A stretch of DNA of 64,000 nt, taken from assembly GCA_047605645.1 (NCBI GenBank), contig JASGFJ010000007.1, positions 56,603 through 120,602 of the forward strand, given 5' to 3'. The translations under genes and the position numbers were made by a program. The DNA comes from UBA1309 sp047605645 (GTDB lineage Bacteria > Bacteroidota > Bacteroidia > Bacteroidales > Dysgonomonadaceae). Below are positions 34,232 to 43,360 of the stretch, piece by piece; the first letter of the stretch is position 1; each line of letters begins with the position of its first letter. The notes beneath the pieces are model-generated. The model was not told where the DNA came from. It ran no database searches and saw nothing but the letters and a program-made list of their open reading frames with translations.

Positions 34232-35056
34232 ATGAAACATTTTTTACCTTTTTCAAAAACATCGAATTACAGGAATGAAAGACACGGCAACAAGTCTCAT
34301 GTCGAGGTTTTCTCTCTACAGAATATGAAGCAGGTGAAAGGGAAGTTACTTCCTGTCGTACTCCTGCTGTTTTTCTCTTCTTGGAGTCACATCAATGCAC
34401 AAGTGACAGAAAGCACAACAGCTAAAGAAGTCTGGTATACCATCAAATCGAATGCCCCGGACAATGATAGGTTAGACAAAATATTCACAGTGTCCGAAGA
34501 ACTGGTAATCGGACAATTAAGAGACAGCGACAATCTGGATACACAGCTTTGGAAATTTATAAAGCAAGAAGAGGGGTACACAATTGTGAATAAAGCAACC
34601 GGAAAGTGCATGACTATGTTGTGGGACAGCAACAAGAAGACAACCCGCATCGCAATAGCTGAATCAACAACTATTTATTTCAATTTCAGACAGATTGATG
34701 AGTTTTATGGGCTTTATGCTTCTTCCTCCGTCAACCCGAATGACGACAAGGATATTTATCTGCATCAGGGAAATTGGGGATTTACTTACAGCGTCATTAC
34801 AGTCAATGAAAGTTGGTACAACGGCAAATCTTCTCAGTTCACATATACAGAAGAGTTAGTAACAACAAGTATAGCTGCCGATGAACAGACAACAATCACC
34901 CCGAAAGTAGTGGACGGCAGGATCGTTCTTCCGGAAGGTATTGAATTTTCGGTGTTTGATACACGGGGAAACAAAATGTCCAAAGACCGGAAGCTGGAAA
35001 GGGGAATTTATTTTGTCAAGACCAGCAGTTCCACCGAAAAGGTATTGATCAGATAG
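34232..35056 (+). CDS. Secreted ricin-lectin-like protein with C-terminal sorting-type domain
   Basis: 274 residues. A hydrophobic signal (KLLPVVLLLFFSSWSHINAQ, ending about residue 57) follows a polar N-terminal stretch; an in-frame ATG at 34325 just before it may be the true start. The middle (about 65-200) contains QLWKFIKQEEGYTIVNKATG, like a ricin-type beta-trefoil repeat, suggesting glycan binding. The last ~75 residues (IEFSVFDTRGNKMSKDRK ... GIYFVKTSSSTEKVLIR) resemble type A sorting domains of the type IX secretion system. It is likely a surface or secreted carbohydrate-binding accessory of PUL 2. I know of no characterised homologue. Confidence 0.6.
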   Translation: MKHFLPFSKTSNYRNERHGNKSHVEVFSLQNMKQVKGKLLPVVLLLFFSSWSHINAQVTESTTAKEVWYTIKSNAPDNDRLDKIFTVSEELVIGQLRDSDNLDTQLWKFIKQEEGYTIVNKATGKCMTMLWDSNKKTTRIAIAESTTIYFNFRQIDEFYGLYASSSVNPNDDKDIYLHQGNWGFTYSVITVNESWYNGKSSQFTYTEELVTTSIAADEQTTITPKVVDGRIVLPEGIEFSVFDTRGNKMSKDRKLERGIYFVKTSSSTEKVLIR

Positions 35057-35510
35057 TGTAAACGACAACTTCTGAAAAACATCTTCGTCGGAGTCAGCTG
35101 CTTGTTTCTGAGGGAATATCCATCGTTTGATGCATCTATCCGGATATGTAAAAAAGGGAATGTATTGCAATCAAAAACAGATGCGGAGTACCATGCCCGA
35201 AAGCAAAAGGGAAAAGTTCTGTGTGGATTTCCCTCAGGAACAAGATTCAAAGAATATGGCAATCCATATTATCGAAAACAATTCGTTTCATTGCGCCCAC
35301 TATAAATTACTAAATCATAATCATAAATCACTAGGGAAATATTTTAAGTTTAAGCATTTTGAATGCTTATTATTCTCAATACAATAGAGGCAAAAGAAGT
35401 TCAGAAAACTTTAAAAGGTATACATATAAAAACGTCCTGTAAAATAGCATGATTTTTTTCAAGCCAGCACCATACCAACCCCCGATTTTTCATCAGAAAT
35501 CTTAGGCATT
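35057..35510. other. Gap in PUL 2, no gene seen
   Basis: 454 bp before the GH2 gene. Several short frames overlap on both strands and none has a signal or domain. A small hairpin AAGCAT-TTTG-AATGCTT type occurs near 35354-35370. No clear promoter is visible. Confidence 0.4.
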
Positions 35511-38500
35511 ATGACAAATACCAACTTATACTTTATTATCGTTTTTGCCCTGTCGGCAATAAATATAAATAGTGCATCAGCAAGAAATAAAATAGATTTC
35601 GGTTCAGACTGGAAATTTAAGAAAACAACCGCAGCCTCATCTGCTGTAAATATGGACGACAGCGGCTGGGAAACAGTTGCCATACCACACACTTGGAACG
35701 GATTTGATGCCCAGGACGGAGGCGGAAACTACTCACGAACAGTCGGCTGGTACAGAAAACACCTGCAATGGGATTCTTCAATGGAAGGAAAGAGCGTGTA
35801 TATCGAACTCTTGGCGGCCAGCCTGCAAGCAGAGGTCTTCCTTAATGGCACTTCACTAGGGATACATAAAGGAGGATACAATGCCTTTCGGTTTGACTTG
35901 ACAAAGTTTCTGCAGAAAGGAGACAATCTTATCGCCATAAAAGTAGACAACAGGTATGCGGACGATATTGCACCTCTATCGGGAGATTTCTCATTTATGG
36001 GAGGCATTTACAGGAAAATCTCATTAATTATAACCGACCCGCTGCATGTCGATCTGGATGATTTCGGATCTAATGGACTCTATCTGACAACCTCGAAGGT
36101 TTGTAGTTCTTCTGCCGATCTCGAAATCAAAGCAAATGTGATAAATTCCGGAAGCTCAAGTAGAAAAGTCATTCTCTCAGCAGTTTTCAAAAGTCCGGAC
36201 GAATTTGAGGAGATAGCAGAAATTCCGAAACCTCTGTTTGATGTTGCCGGAATGAAATCCGGAACAACGCAGATAAGAATAGACACATTGCTGGAAATCC
36301 CCGCCCGAGGAGAGTTTCTGTTTAAACGGAACCTGACCATCCGAAATCCTCGTTTATGGAACGGTAAATCCGATCCATATCGCTATCAGGTACTTTTCAA
36401 AGTAATCGAGAATAACAATACAATAGATGAAATAACAGACCATGTAGGTTTCCGATACTTTTCTGTAGATGAAACAGGATTCTATCTGAATGGGAAATTA
36501 TATCCGCTGAGGGGAGTCAACCGGCATCAGGACTGGAAAAACCTGGGCTATGCTATTAGCGAACGGGAACACCGGGCTGACTTCGGTATGATCTATGAGA
36601 TAGGAGCAAATGCTGTTCGTATGGCACATTATCCTCAAGACCCCTATTTTCATGAATTGTTTGATAAATACGGAATTATTGTCTGGGTAGAAATCCCTTT
36701 TGTTGATAAACCCGGCACAAACCGCGAAGCCTTTTGGAAAACAACTCAATTGCAATTGAAAGAGATGATCCGCCAAAGATACAACCACCCGTCCATTATC
36801 TTCTGGGGACTTCAAAACGAAGTAAGCACAAGTACATACAACGACATCATGCCGGAAAAGATAGCCGAATGGCAACAATTTGTGAAAAAAGAAGATCCGA
36901 CCGGAAGGTTCACAGCACAAGCACAAGCCGGAACAGCCAGACCGAATTGGACAACGGATGTTTTCGGACAAAACAGATATCCGGGTTGGTATCAGTCAGG
37001 AACTTATGGAGACTATCTGGATAATATAAGAAGCAAATACACACTCAACGGAATTAAATTACCTATTGGTTTGTCTGAATACGGCGCCGGCGGAAATCCC
37101 GGACAGCACAGCAACGAACTGCCGTCAGGGACAACCGTACCGCCAAGCAGCACCGGCATGGGAAACAAGGGAGCATGGCATCCCGAAGAGTACCAGAGCC
37201 TGATTCATGAATTGGCGATAAAAGCCATCGAAGAGCGGCCCTGGATCTGGGGCACTTTTGTCTGGAATATGTTTGACTTCGCTTCGGACAGCCGTTCCGA
37301 AGGAAATCAACCGGGAATCAATGACAAAGGCCTTGTCACTCACGACAGGAAGATCAAAAAGGATGCATTTTATGCATATAAAGCGATCTGGAATCAGACT
37401 CCGATGGTATATATAACTTCCCGTCGTTATTCAGTGCGGGAAGAACAATCAACGCCCGTTACCGTATACACCAATTGTGATTCAGTCGGATTATACGTCA
37501 ACGATCAATTATCGGGAACAATAAAAAGAACAAACCGGAATCTGGGTATCTTGAAGTGGAATGACATCCTTTTACCCAACGTGGAAACTCCCGACAACAA
37601 AAACAATGGGGTAAACAAAGTAATTGCTTTAGGCTTTAAAAACGGCAAAACCTACTCGGACACGGTGATCTGGAATTGCACGTTATCCTCTGTTTCTATT
37701 GTTTCATCAACGACTCATTCGGTCGACAATATCCTCTATACAATTGCTTTGAACGACAAATTACTTACAGTCGAAAACTGCGAACAATATATTCATATTC
37801 CGGCAGGGGCAAGCTACCATATACAGACAACGGATGGACAAATTCTAACACAAGGTAATATCAGCCCCGGGATGCAGCTTGTTGTCACGGCTGAAAATAC
37901 GAAAGACACAACAATCTATACCTTTATTGTTCAGCATATTGCTTACAAGAAAGGAATCACAGCTGATGCCTCCCAATCCGGAAATCCGCCGTCCAATGTC
38001 CTTGACGGAAACACATCCACCCGTTGGGCAGCTCCAAACAATGCAAGCTCCGGCTCGCCTCATTATGTCATTATCGACCTGGAACAAGATTATGTATTAA
38101 ATAACATTGCCATCTATTGGTACAATGATTCCAATAACAGCCGTGCATACAAATATACCGTATCGATACGGAAAGACGGGGAATCAAGCTATTCGACAAT
38201 AGTGAACCGCTCAAACAATACACAGACCGAATGGGTGAATGACAATATCGCCAATGCAACAGGACGGTACATCAAAGTGAATGTGACAGGTTCAACCAAC
38301 TCATCAATTTATTCCTATCCCTCTATATGGGAGGTGCAGCTGTATGGATGGATGATTTCATCAAATGTCTACACTATCGACCTTGCAAACAGGACAATAT
38401 GTATTCCCGAACCTGAAAGTATTTTAGAAACCGACGAATTTGTGAAGAATATCAGTTTTCAGGGCAACCTCACTTATGCTGTAAGCAGCGGAGCCTATTA

Positions 38501-38744
38501 TATAACCGATGGCGCAACATTGACGATAACAGACAGCGGGGGAAAAGAAACCCTTTTTGCCATTTATTTTAAAGGGACAAATTCCTTAAGGGAAAACTCC
38601 AAGATGGAAGCGGATTCCAAAATTTCATATTACAATTTGAAAGGAATTGAAACCAAAGAACCCGAAGGCAATGTCTATATCATCGTAAACGGGAAAAAGA
38701 ATGAAAAGAGAATGAAAAGACAGAATATACTCCATCAGCCATGA
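35511..38744 (+). CDS. GH2 glycoside hydrolase (beta-galactosidase type) with discoidin and sorting-like C-terminus
   Basis: 1077 residues. Signal peptide to ~25 (SASA), GH2 sugar-binding domain (~30-190), immunoglobulin-like domain (~200-310), TIM barrel (~315-620) with acid/base E437 (WGLQNEVS) and nucleophile E523 (GLSEYGAGG), DUF4982-like beta domains, an F5/8 type C domain (~815-947) and a final ~100-residue segment containing YYNLKGIETKEPEGNVYIIV. Beta-galactosidase is the likeliest activity, acting on host O-glycans given the M60 neighbour; other beta-glycosidases remain possible. The C-terminus ends in an unusual basic tail (NEKRMKRQN). The region from ~800 on is repeated in the gene at 38948. 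Confidence 0.88.
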   Translation: MTNTNLYFIIVFALSAININSASARNKIDFGSDWKFKKTTAASSAVNMDDSGWETVAIPHTWNGFDAQDGGGNYSRTVGWYRKHLQWDSSMEGKSVYIELLAASLQAEVFLNGTSLGIHKGGYNAFRFDLTKFLQKGDNLIAIKVDNRYADDIAPLSGDFSFMGGIYRKISLIITDPLHVDLDDFGSNGLYLTTSKVCSSSADLEIKANVINSGSSSRKVILSAVFKSPDEFEEIAEIPKPLFDVAGMKSGTTQIRIDTLLEIPARGEFLFKRNLTIRNPRLWNGKSDPYRYQVLFKVIENNNTIDEITDHVGFRYFSVDETGFYLNGKLYPLRGVNRHQDWKNLGYAISEREHRADFGMIYEIGANAVRMAHYPQDPYFHELFDKYGIIVWVEIPFVDKPGTNREAFWKTTQLQLKEMIRQRYNHPSIIFWGLQNEVSTSTYNDIMPEKIAEWQQFVKKEDPTGRFTAQAQAGTARPNWTTDVFGQNRYPGWYQSGTYGDYLDNIRSKYTLNGIKLPIGLSEYGAGGNPGQHSNELPSGTTVPPSSTGMGNKGAWHPEEYQSLIHELAIKAIEERPWIWGTFVWNMFDFASDSRSEGNQPGINDKGLVTHDRKIKKDAFYAYKAIWNQTPMVYITSRRYSVREEQSTPVTVYTNCDSVGLYVNDQLSGTIKRTNRNLGILKWNDILLPNVETPDNKNNGVNKVIALGFKNGKTYSDTVIWNCTLSSVSIVSSTTHSVDNILYTIALNDKLLTVENCEQYIHIPAGASYHIQTTDGQILTQGNISPGMQLVVTAENTKDTTIYTFIVQHIAYKKGITADASQSGNPPSNVLDGNTSTRWAAPNNASSGSPHYVIIDLEQDYVLNNIAIYWYNDSNNSRAYKYTVSIRKDGESSYSTIVNRSNNTQTEWVNDNIANATGRYIKVNVTGSTNSSIYSYPSIWEVQLYGWMISSNVYTIDLANRTICIPEPESILETDEFVKNISFQGNLTYAVSSGAYYITDGATLTITDSGGKETLFAIYFKGTNSLRENSKMEADSKISYYNLKGIETKEPEGNVYIIVNGKKNEKRMKRQNILHQP

Positions 38745-38947
38745 TTCAGCCATCTTCTTCATTTAAACAGCATCCGGTTGTAAGCTCAGGCTTTGTCATG
38801 TTTTTAAAGAGAGAACTGATATCGCTCCTCGCTTTGGAGATTGGCTTTTCCAGGAAGCAGATTTGCTCATCAAGAAAAAACATTCTAAACAGCAAATACT
38901 TACGGCTACGATATCTAATTAATGTTTAATTATTAAATTTTTATCTT

Positions 38948-39895
38948 ATGAAAAAGTGTTCTATTTTTTATTTGAGTTTTATATTTATTCTTGGAGTAGT
39001 TAGTCACCCTGTCAGTGGCACAAACATCCAGAGTCATGAACCAGAAATAGCTTATGGCGATGTCGAAAAACCGGCTTCAATTCTGAAAGCCATTACTCAG
39101 AACATTATCAACTCCGACATGGTAGCCTCAGCCGATGCCAGTGAGAGTGATAAACCGCCCGGACTTGCTATCGACGGGGATATGAACACTCGTTGGGCTG
39201 CGCCGTCGAAAGCAACAGTAGAACAACCACACTATTTTGTTCTGGATATGGCGCGGGATTATGTTCTGAACCGAATAGGTATCCATTGGTTTAATTCCTC
39301 AAACAACAATAGAGCTTACAAGTACCTTGTTCAATTGCAGGCATCGGCAGGAGATAATTATGAAACTGCCGTGGATCGCTCGTCCAATACGACAACCGAC
39401 TATGTTGAAGATGACATCAACAACAAGGCAGGCAGATATCTGAAAATTTACGTTGAGGGCTCCACCAGTTCTTCCATTTATTCTTTTCCCTCTATCTGGG
39501 AGCTGCACTTGGATGGATGGTCGGTAAGTTCAACTGTGTACGAGGTGGATTTAGCTCAGAAGACCATTATTGTTTCAACGAATGCATCCTCAATAAGCGA
39601 CAGTGAATTCCTTTCGAATTTATCTTTTTTCGGAAACCAGACCCATAGCCTAAGTTCGGGAACAATAGTTAGCGGCAGTACTTTAACCATCATCGATTCG
39701 GGCAATACCAGTTTTAGCTTCACTATAACTCTAAAAAGCACAAATGCGATTGAAAATGTGGAAACAGACAAGCTGACAAATTCTGTCCCCGTATACTATA
39801 ACCTGCAAGGCATTCAGGTTCAAAAACCGACAAAAGGAATTTACATTAAAAAGACCGGAAAGAAAATAGAAAAAGTCGTATTCTCTGGCAGATAG
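38948..39895 (+). CDS. Stand-alone discoidin protein paralogous to the GH2 C-terminus
   Basis: 315-residue secreted protein: signal peptide to ~24 (VSHPVSGT), F5/8 type C domain (~55-195), then a beta-rich linker (SSTVYEVDLAQKTIIV...) and a terminal domain YYNLQGIQVQKPTKGIYI ... KVVFSGR resembling type A T9SS sorting signals. It aligns over about 270 residues with the C-terminus of the GH2 upstream: NTRWAAP against STRWAAP, DYVLNRIGIHWFN against DYVLNNIAIYWYN, and SIYSFPSIWELHLDGW against SIYSYPSIWEVQLYGW. It has no catalytic domain, so it probably works as a separate glycan-binding module. It is the last gene of PUL 2, 203 bp after GH2. Confidence 0.78.
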   Translation: MKKCSIFYLSFIFILGVVSHPVSGTNIQSHEPEIAYGDVEKPASILKAITQNIINSDMVASADASESDKPPGLAIDGDMNTRWAAPSKATVEQPHYFVLDMARDYVLNRIGIHWFNSSNNNRAYKYLVQLQASAGDNYETAVDRSSNTTTDYVEDDINNKAGRYLKIYVEGSTSSSIYSFPSIWELHLDGWSVSSTVYEVDLAQKTIIVSTNASSISDSEFLSNLSFFGNQTHSLSSGTIVSGSTLTIIDSGNTSFSFTITLKSTNAIENVETDKLTNSVPVYYNLQGIQVQKPTKGIYIKKTGKKIEKVVFSGR

Positions 39896-40261
39896 TTGCT
39901 ATTCGGAGAATAAAAATCTCTATTTAGAATTAACGAAAAAGCTTCCGACAGGCATTCACGTTGTTTGGAAAGCTATGCAAATGTATAGCCCGTCGTAGCC
40001 GTTAAAGCAAATGATATGCAGGAGGCCAAAATGAATGAGTGGAGACAGGATGGTTCAGTTTCGGGCAAAAATGCCTCAGGCTATAGTCTCAACACCCCCA
40101 ATAATAGCCAGAGATCTTGCAGGCAACAGCCGGAAGTCTATGTCTTTTCCCTTAAAATGGAAGATATAAGACGATTGTAAAAACGACGGAAGGCCTTATT
40201 TTTAGAAAATTGCTTTATTATCTTTGGTGAAAGAGATAATTGAAGCCTAGATACCGACTAT
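39896..40261. other. Gap after PUL 2, weak small ORF only
   Basis: Gene-free stretch between PUL 2 and the exonuclease. A 49-codon frame at 40031-40180 (MNEWRQDGSVSGKNASGYSL...) has AGGAGG 9 bp upstream, but Bacteroidetes make little use of Shine-Dalgarno signals and no domain is visible. It may be a remnant. Confidence 0.35.
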
Positions 40262-40306
40262 CGAAAAAAGTCAACAACCGGCCATGTTTCCGGTTGTTGA
40301 CTTTCT
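40262..40306. terminator. Bidirectional terminator at the end of PUL 2 and the dnaN-exonuclease unit
   Basis: GTCAACAACCGG (40270-40281) and CCGGTTGTTGAC (40290-40301) form a perfect 12-bp stem with an 8-nt loop. On the minus strand it is followed by TTTTTTCG, a strong U-run, and on the plus strand by TTTCTATTA. Confidence 0.85.
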
Positions 40307-40328
40307 ATTATACTTCTATTTTTTGATT

Positions 40329-41096
40329 TTATTTCCCTGTTTCAAGACGGATTTTCGTCAATACCTGTTTCGTATTCAGGGGAAAATCGGCGTCCATCAT
40401 CCAAGCATAAAAACTAGGTTCGTTTTTCAGTACTTCTCGAACAAGTTTACCTTTATGTTTTCCGAAATTGAAAATTTCTTCTCCTTTATCATTCAAAATA
40501 ATCCTTCCGGCCAAATCTACATTGTTATTAAAGAAAGAATATTCGGATGCCAGTTTTTCAACATCATTTTCCAAATCTTCATACCTGTCCAACTGAGCTT
40601 TCAAGACCTCGTATGTTGCCAAAGTATCAGCCTCTGCCGAATGAGCATCTTCCAGGCTCTTATCGCAGTAGAATTTATAAGCAGCTTTGAGTGTCCGTTC
40701 TTCTTTTTTATGGAAAATAATCTGAACATCAATAAACTTACGTTTACTAAAATCGATGTCTACATTGGCACGAAGAAACTCTTCTGCCAGCAACGGGATA
40801 TCAAAACGGCTGGAGTTGAATCCCGCCAGATCACATCCTTCGATTTGTTCGGCCAAAGACCTCGCTATCTGTTTGAAAGTCGGGCAATCTTTCACGTCAT
40901 CATCGGTAATATGATGTACAGCCGTGGCTTCCGCCGGAATAGGCATTTCAGGATTAATCCTCTTGGTCTTGACTTCTTCTTTTCCGTTAGGATGTACTTT
41001 CAGGAAAGAGATTTCAACAATGCGGTCGTGAACTACATTCGTACCGGTTGTTTCCAGATCAAAAAAAACAAGCGGATTTTTTAAATTCAAATTCAT
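40329..41096 (-). CDS. DnaQ-like 3'-5' exonuclease
   Basis: 255-residue exonuclease of the DnaQ/epsilon (DEDDh) superfamily: FFDLETTGTN supplies the first Asp/Glu pair, DLAGFNSSRFDIPLL the second motif, and HSAEADTLATYEV the His and final Asp. The C-terminal part (FNFGKHKGKLVREVL ... YAWMMDADFPLNTK) is the DUF3820-type module common in Bacteroidetes exonucleases. I prefer ATG 41096, next to the conserved NPLVFFDLE, over the longer 41126 reading. It lies 64 bp after dnaN on the same strand, so it is likely cotranscribed with the sliding clamp. It may serve as a proofreading or repair nuclease; whether it is the replicative epsilon subunit is not settled. Confidence 0.88.
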   Translation of the reverse strand: MNLNLKNPLVFFDLETTGTNVVHDRIVEISFLKVHPNGKEEVKTKRINPEMPIPAEATAVHHITDDDVKDCPTFKQIARSLAEQIEGCDLAGFNSSRFDIPLLAEEFLRANVDIDFSKRKFIDVQIIFHKKEERTLKAAYKFYCDKSLEDAHSAEADTLATYEVLKAQLDRYEDLENDVEKLASEYSFFNNNVDLAGRIILNDKGEEIFNFGKHKGKLVREVLKNEPSFYAWMMDADFPLNTKQVLTKIRLETGK

Positions 41097-41160
41097 ATTT
41101 TTTTGTTCTCGATTTACTCTGCACATCGTGCCGGAGAGTAAATCTGTAAATTATATCGGG

Positions 41161-42285
41161 TTACTCGTTTAGCATCATGGGCATCAACAACATCAAAATG
41201 TCTTCGTTTTCTTCATTTTCAACCGGGAAAATAAGGCCGGCACGCGATGGATCCGAAAGTTCCATCGAAATATTATCGGAAGAGATGTTATTCAGGATAT
41301 CTATCAGGAAGCTTGATTTAAAACCAATATTCATCGGTGTTCCGTCATATTGGCAATTCACCGATTCCTCAGCCGCCGTAGAGAAGTCCAAATCCTGAGC
41401 AAAGACTTTCACAGAAGAAGGATTCAATTGCAATTTCACCAAACTGCTTGCCATATTGGAAAATACGGATACACGTTTCAAAGCATTCAGAATGGAAAGC
41501 CTGTCCATAACTGCCTTGTTAGGGTTGTTACCCGGAATCACAGAAGAATAGTTGGGATAACGTCCTTCGATGAAGCGACAAGTCATAATGTAATTTCCCA
41601 AGGTGAAATAAGCATTATTTTCATCGAAACGGATCACTACATTTGCAGATTCTTTAGCCAAAATACTTTTTAGCAAATTGGCCGGTTTCTTAGGCAAGAT
41701 AAATGATGAACGGGAAGCACCTTTAACCGATGTATTTTTCAGGCGAACCAATTTGTGACCGTCAGAAGCGACAAAAGTGATATCCTCCGGTGTGATGTCA
41801 AAATAAATACCATTCATTACAGGACGGAGTTCATCATCAGCAGTCGCAAACAAAGTACGGGTAATGCCCGAAAGAAGAATTTGCGGTGCTATAGTCAACG
41901 TGATAGCCTCAGGGTTTAATGGTTTCGGTTGAGGATAGTCATCGGCTTTCTGTCCCACAAAATTATATTTTCCATTATGGAAAAGAATAAATACTTCCAG
42001 ATTGTCATCGTTGATCTGAAAAGTCAGAGGTTGGTCAGGCAATTCCTTCAAAGGATCCAGCAAATTCCGGTTGCTGATGGCAAGTCTACCCACTCCTTCC
42101 ACATCACTCACTTCCAGCGACGTAACCAAACGTGTTTCGCTGTCTGCGGCAGTAAGAGTCAGCGTGTTTCCATCCAAATCCAGCAAAAAACAATCCAGAA
42201 TAGGCAATGTGTTTTTAGAATTAATCACCTTGCTAATGGCTTGCAAATGGCTGTAAAGAGCCGCACTCGACACAACAAATTTCAT
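41161..42285 (-). CDS. dnaN: DNA polymerase III beta subunit (sliding clamp)
   Basis: 374-residue ring-forming processivity clamp with three repeated domains of about 120 residues. Characteristic stretches are the N-terminal MKFVVSSAALYSHLQAISKV, the TRTLFATADDELRPVMNGIYF segment opening domain 2, FVASDGHKLVRL, and the C-terminal ending LLMPMMLNE in place of the usual M(P/R)L. It is not next to dnaA or recF here; such dispersal is usual in Bacteroidales. It is transcribed ahead of the DnaQ-like exonuclease gene, a functional pairing because both belong to the replication machinery. Confidence 0.97.
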   Translation of the reverse strand: MKFVVSSAALYSHLQAISKVINSKNTLPILDCFLLDLDGNTLTLTAADSETRLVTSLEVSDVEGVGRLAISNRNLLDPLKELPDQPLTFQINDDNLEVFILFHNGKYNFVGQKADDYPQPKPLNPEAITLTIAPQILLSGITRTLFATADDELRPVMNGIYFDITPEDITFVASDGHKLVRLKNTSVKGASRSSFILPKKPANLLKSILAKESANVVIRFDENNAYFTLGNYIMTCRFIEGRYPNYSSVIPGNNPNKAVMDRLSILNALKRVSVFSNMASSLVKLQLNPSSVKVFAQDLDFSTAAEESVNCQYDGTPMNIGFKSSFLIDILNNISSDNISMELSDPSRAGLIFPVENEENEDILMLLMPMMLNE

Positions 42286-42406
42286 ATATGTATTTTTTTA
42301 AGTTCCGTAATTTTTTTAATCAAGCAAATTTAAGAAAATATTTCACATTCGCAAAGATGTTGTTCATCATGTTTTGCGAAGAGAGTGTGAACATTTGAAC
42401 TCTTTT

Positions 42407-43186
42407 TCAAAGTACATCAAAATGTTTCAGCGCATTCAAAATGCCATCATCATCTACCGAAGTAGTCACATAAGCAGCAGCTGCCTTAACCTGCTCAACC
42501 GCATTTCCCATTGCAACGCTGTGCGGAACATGAGCCAACATTTGTAAATCATTTCCTCCATCGCCGAAAGCCATCACTTCATTCAAATCCAAAGCATAGT
42601 GTCCGATTACCTTGTCGATTCCGACCTGCTTGCTGATTCCTTTGGAAATAATATCCGTAAAAAGCGGGTTCCAGCGGGCTGATTCGCATCCGGTAAGAAC
42701 AGTGCTCATCAGCTGTTTTTCACAGTCTTCGTTGATGAAAGAAACCATTTGAAAAACATCTTTACCAGCCAACTCATCCAACCGTTTCATGCTTGGATTG
42801 GGAAAATTGATCAGAGAAAATACTTTTTCAACATCAGCATTCACAAAGTTCATATACATTCCGTCCTGCGTAGCTGCCATACAAGGAAAGTCCATTACAT
42901 TTTTCTGGAAATTCAACATTTCCTGTATCTCTGTTTGCGAAATAGCTTGCTTAAAAATCGGCATTTTATCGGCCGTCATGCAATAAGCTCCATTCATGGT
43001 GATGTATCCGTCAAATTCACAATCTTCCAGATTGTTGATCGCAGCAAACGGCCGCCCCGTAGCAATAAATGTTTTTATCCCCTTTTGCCTCAGTTCTTTC
43101 AAGGCATTCTTCGTCGAATGGGGAATTTTATGGGTTTTGAAACTGACAAGCGTTCCATCAATATCAAAAAAGACTGCTTTTATCAT
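42407..43186 (-). CDS. Cof-type HAD-IIB phosphatase
   Basis: 259-residue haloacid-dehalogenase hydrolase with motif I FFDIDGTLV (Asp nucleophile and Asp acid/base), motif II in TFIATGRP, a lysine in SKGISKQVGIDKV, and motif IV AFGDGGNDLQML. A C2b cap lies between motifs II and III. Members dephosphorylate sugar phosphates, flavin mononucleotide or pyridoxal phosphate; the substrate cannot be told from sequence. I use the ATG at 43186 because the family starts at this point; a 43201 start would add five residues. It lies alone on the minus strand. Confidence 0.88.
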   Translation of the reverse strand: MIKAVFFDIDGTLVSFKTHKIPHSTKNALKELRQKGIKTFIATGRPFAAINNLEDCEFDGYITMNGAYCMTADKMPIFKQAISQTEIQEMLNFQKNVMDFPCMAATQDGMYMNFVNADVEKVFSLINFPNPSMKRLDELAGKDVFQMVSFINEDCEKQLMSTVLTGCESARWNPLFTDIISKGISKQVGIDKVIGHYALDLNEVMAFGDGGNDLQMLAHVPHSVAMGNAVEQVKAAAAYVTTSVDDDGILNALKHFDVL

Positions 43187-43290
43187 AATGTAGTTATTCA
43201 ATTCTTATAAAATGGTTATAAAAATAGGCATTTTCTTGTATAAATCGTTCATATTTAAGATGATTTTCGATTTGTTTGGGTAAAGGAGGT

Positions 43291-43344
43291 AAACAAAAAA
43301 ACGACGGAAAAAGAACTATCAGACTCTTTTTCCGTCGTTTTTTC
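43291..43344 (-). terminator. Terminator of the S46 peptidase unit
   Basis: ACGACGGAAAAAGA (43301-43314) and TCTTTTTCCGTCGT (43325-43338) are exact complements. Read on the minus strand the stem is followed by TTTTTTGTTT. It lies 23 bp beyond the peptidase stop. Confidence 0.85.
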
Positions 43345-43360
43345 AGAGGCAAATTTCCTC

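Noticed and set aside
38741..38929. 62-codon ORF overlapping the GH2 stop
   Set aside because: No signal peptide or domain, begins inside the GH2 end by a 4-bp overlap, and codon use is unlike the neighbours; the stretch is better read as an intergenic leader.
40284..41084. 266-codon plus-strand frame
   Set aside because: It is antisense to the DnaQ-like exonuclease, whose DEDDh motifs are clear, and its translation is Phe/Ile-rich with no signal or domain.
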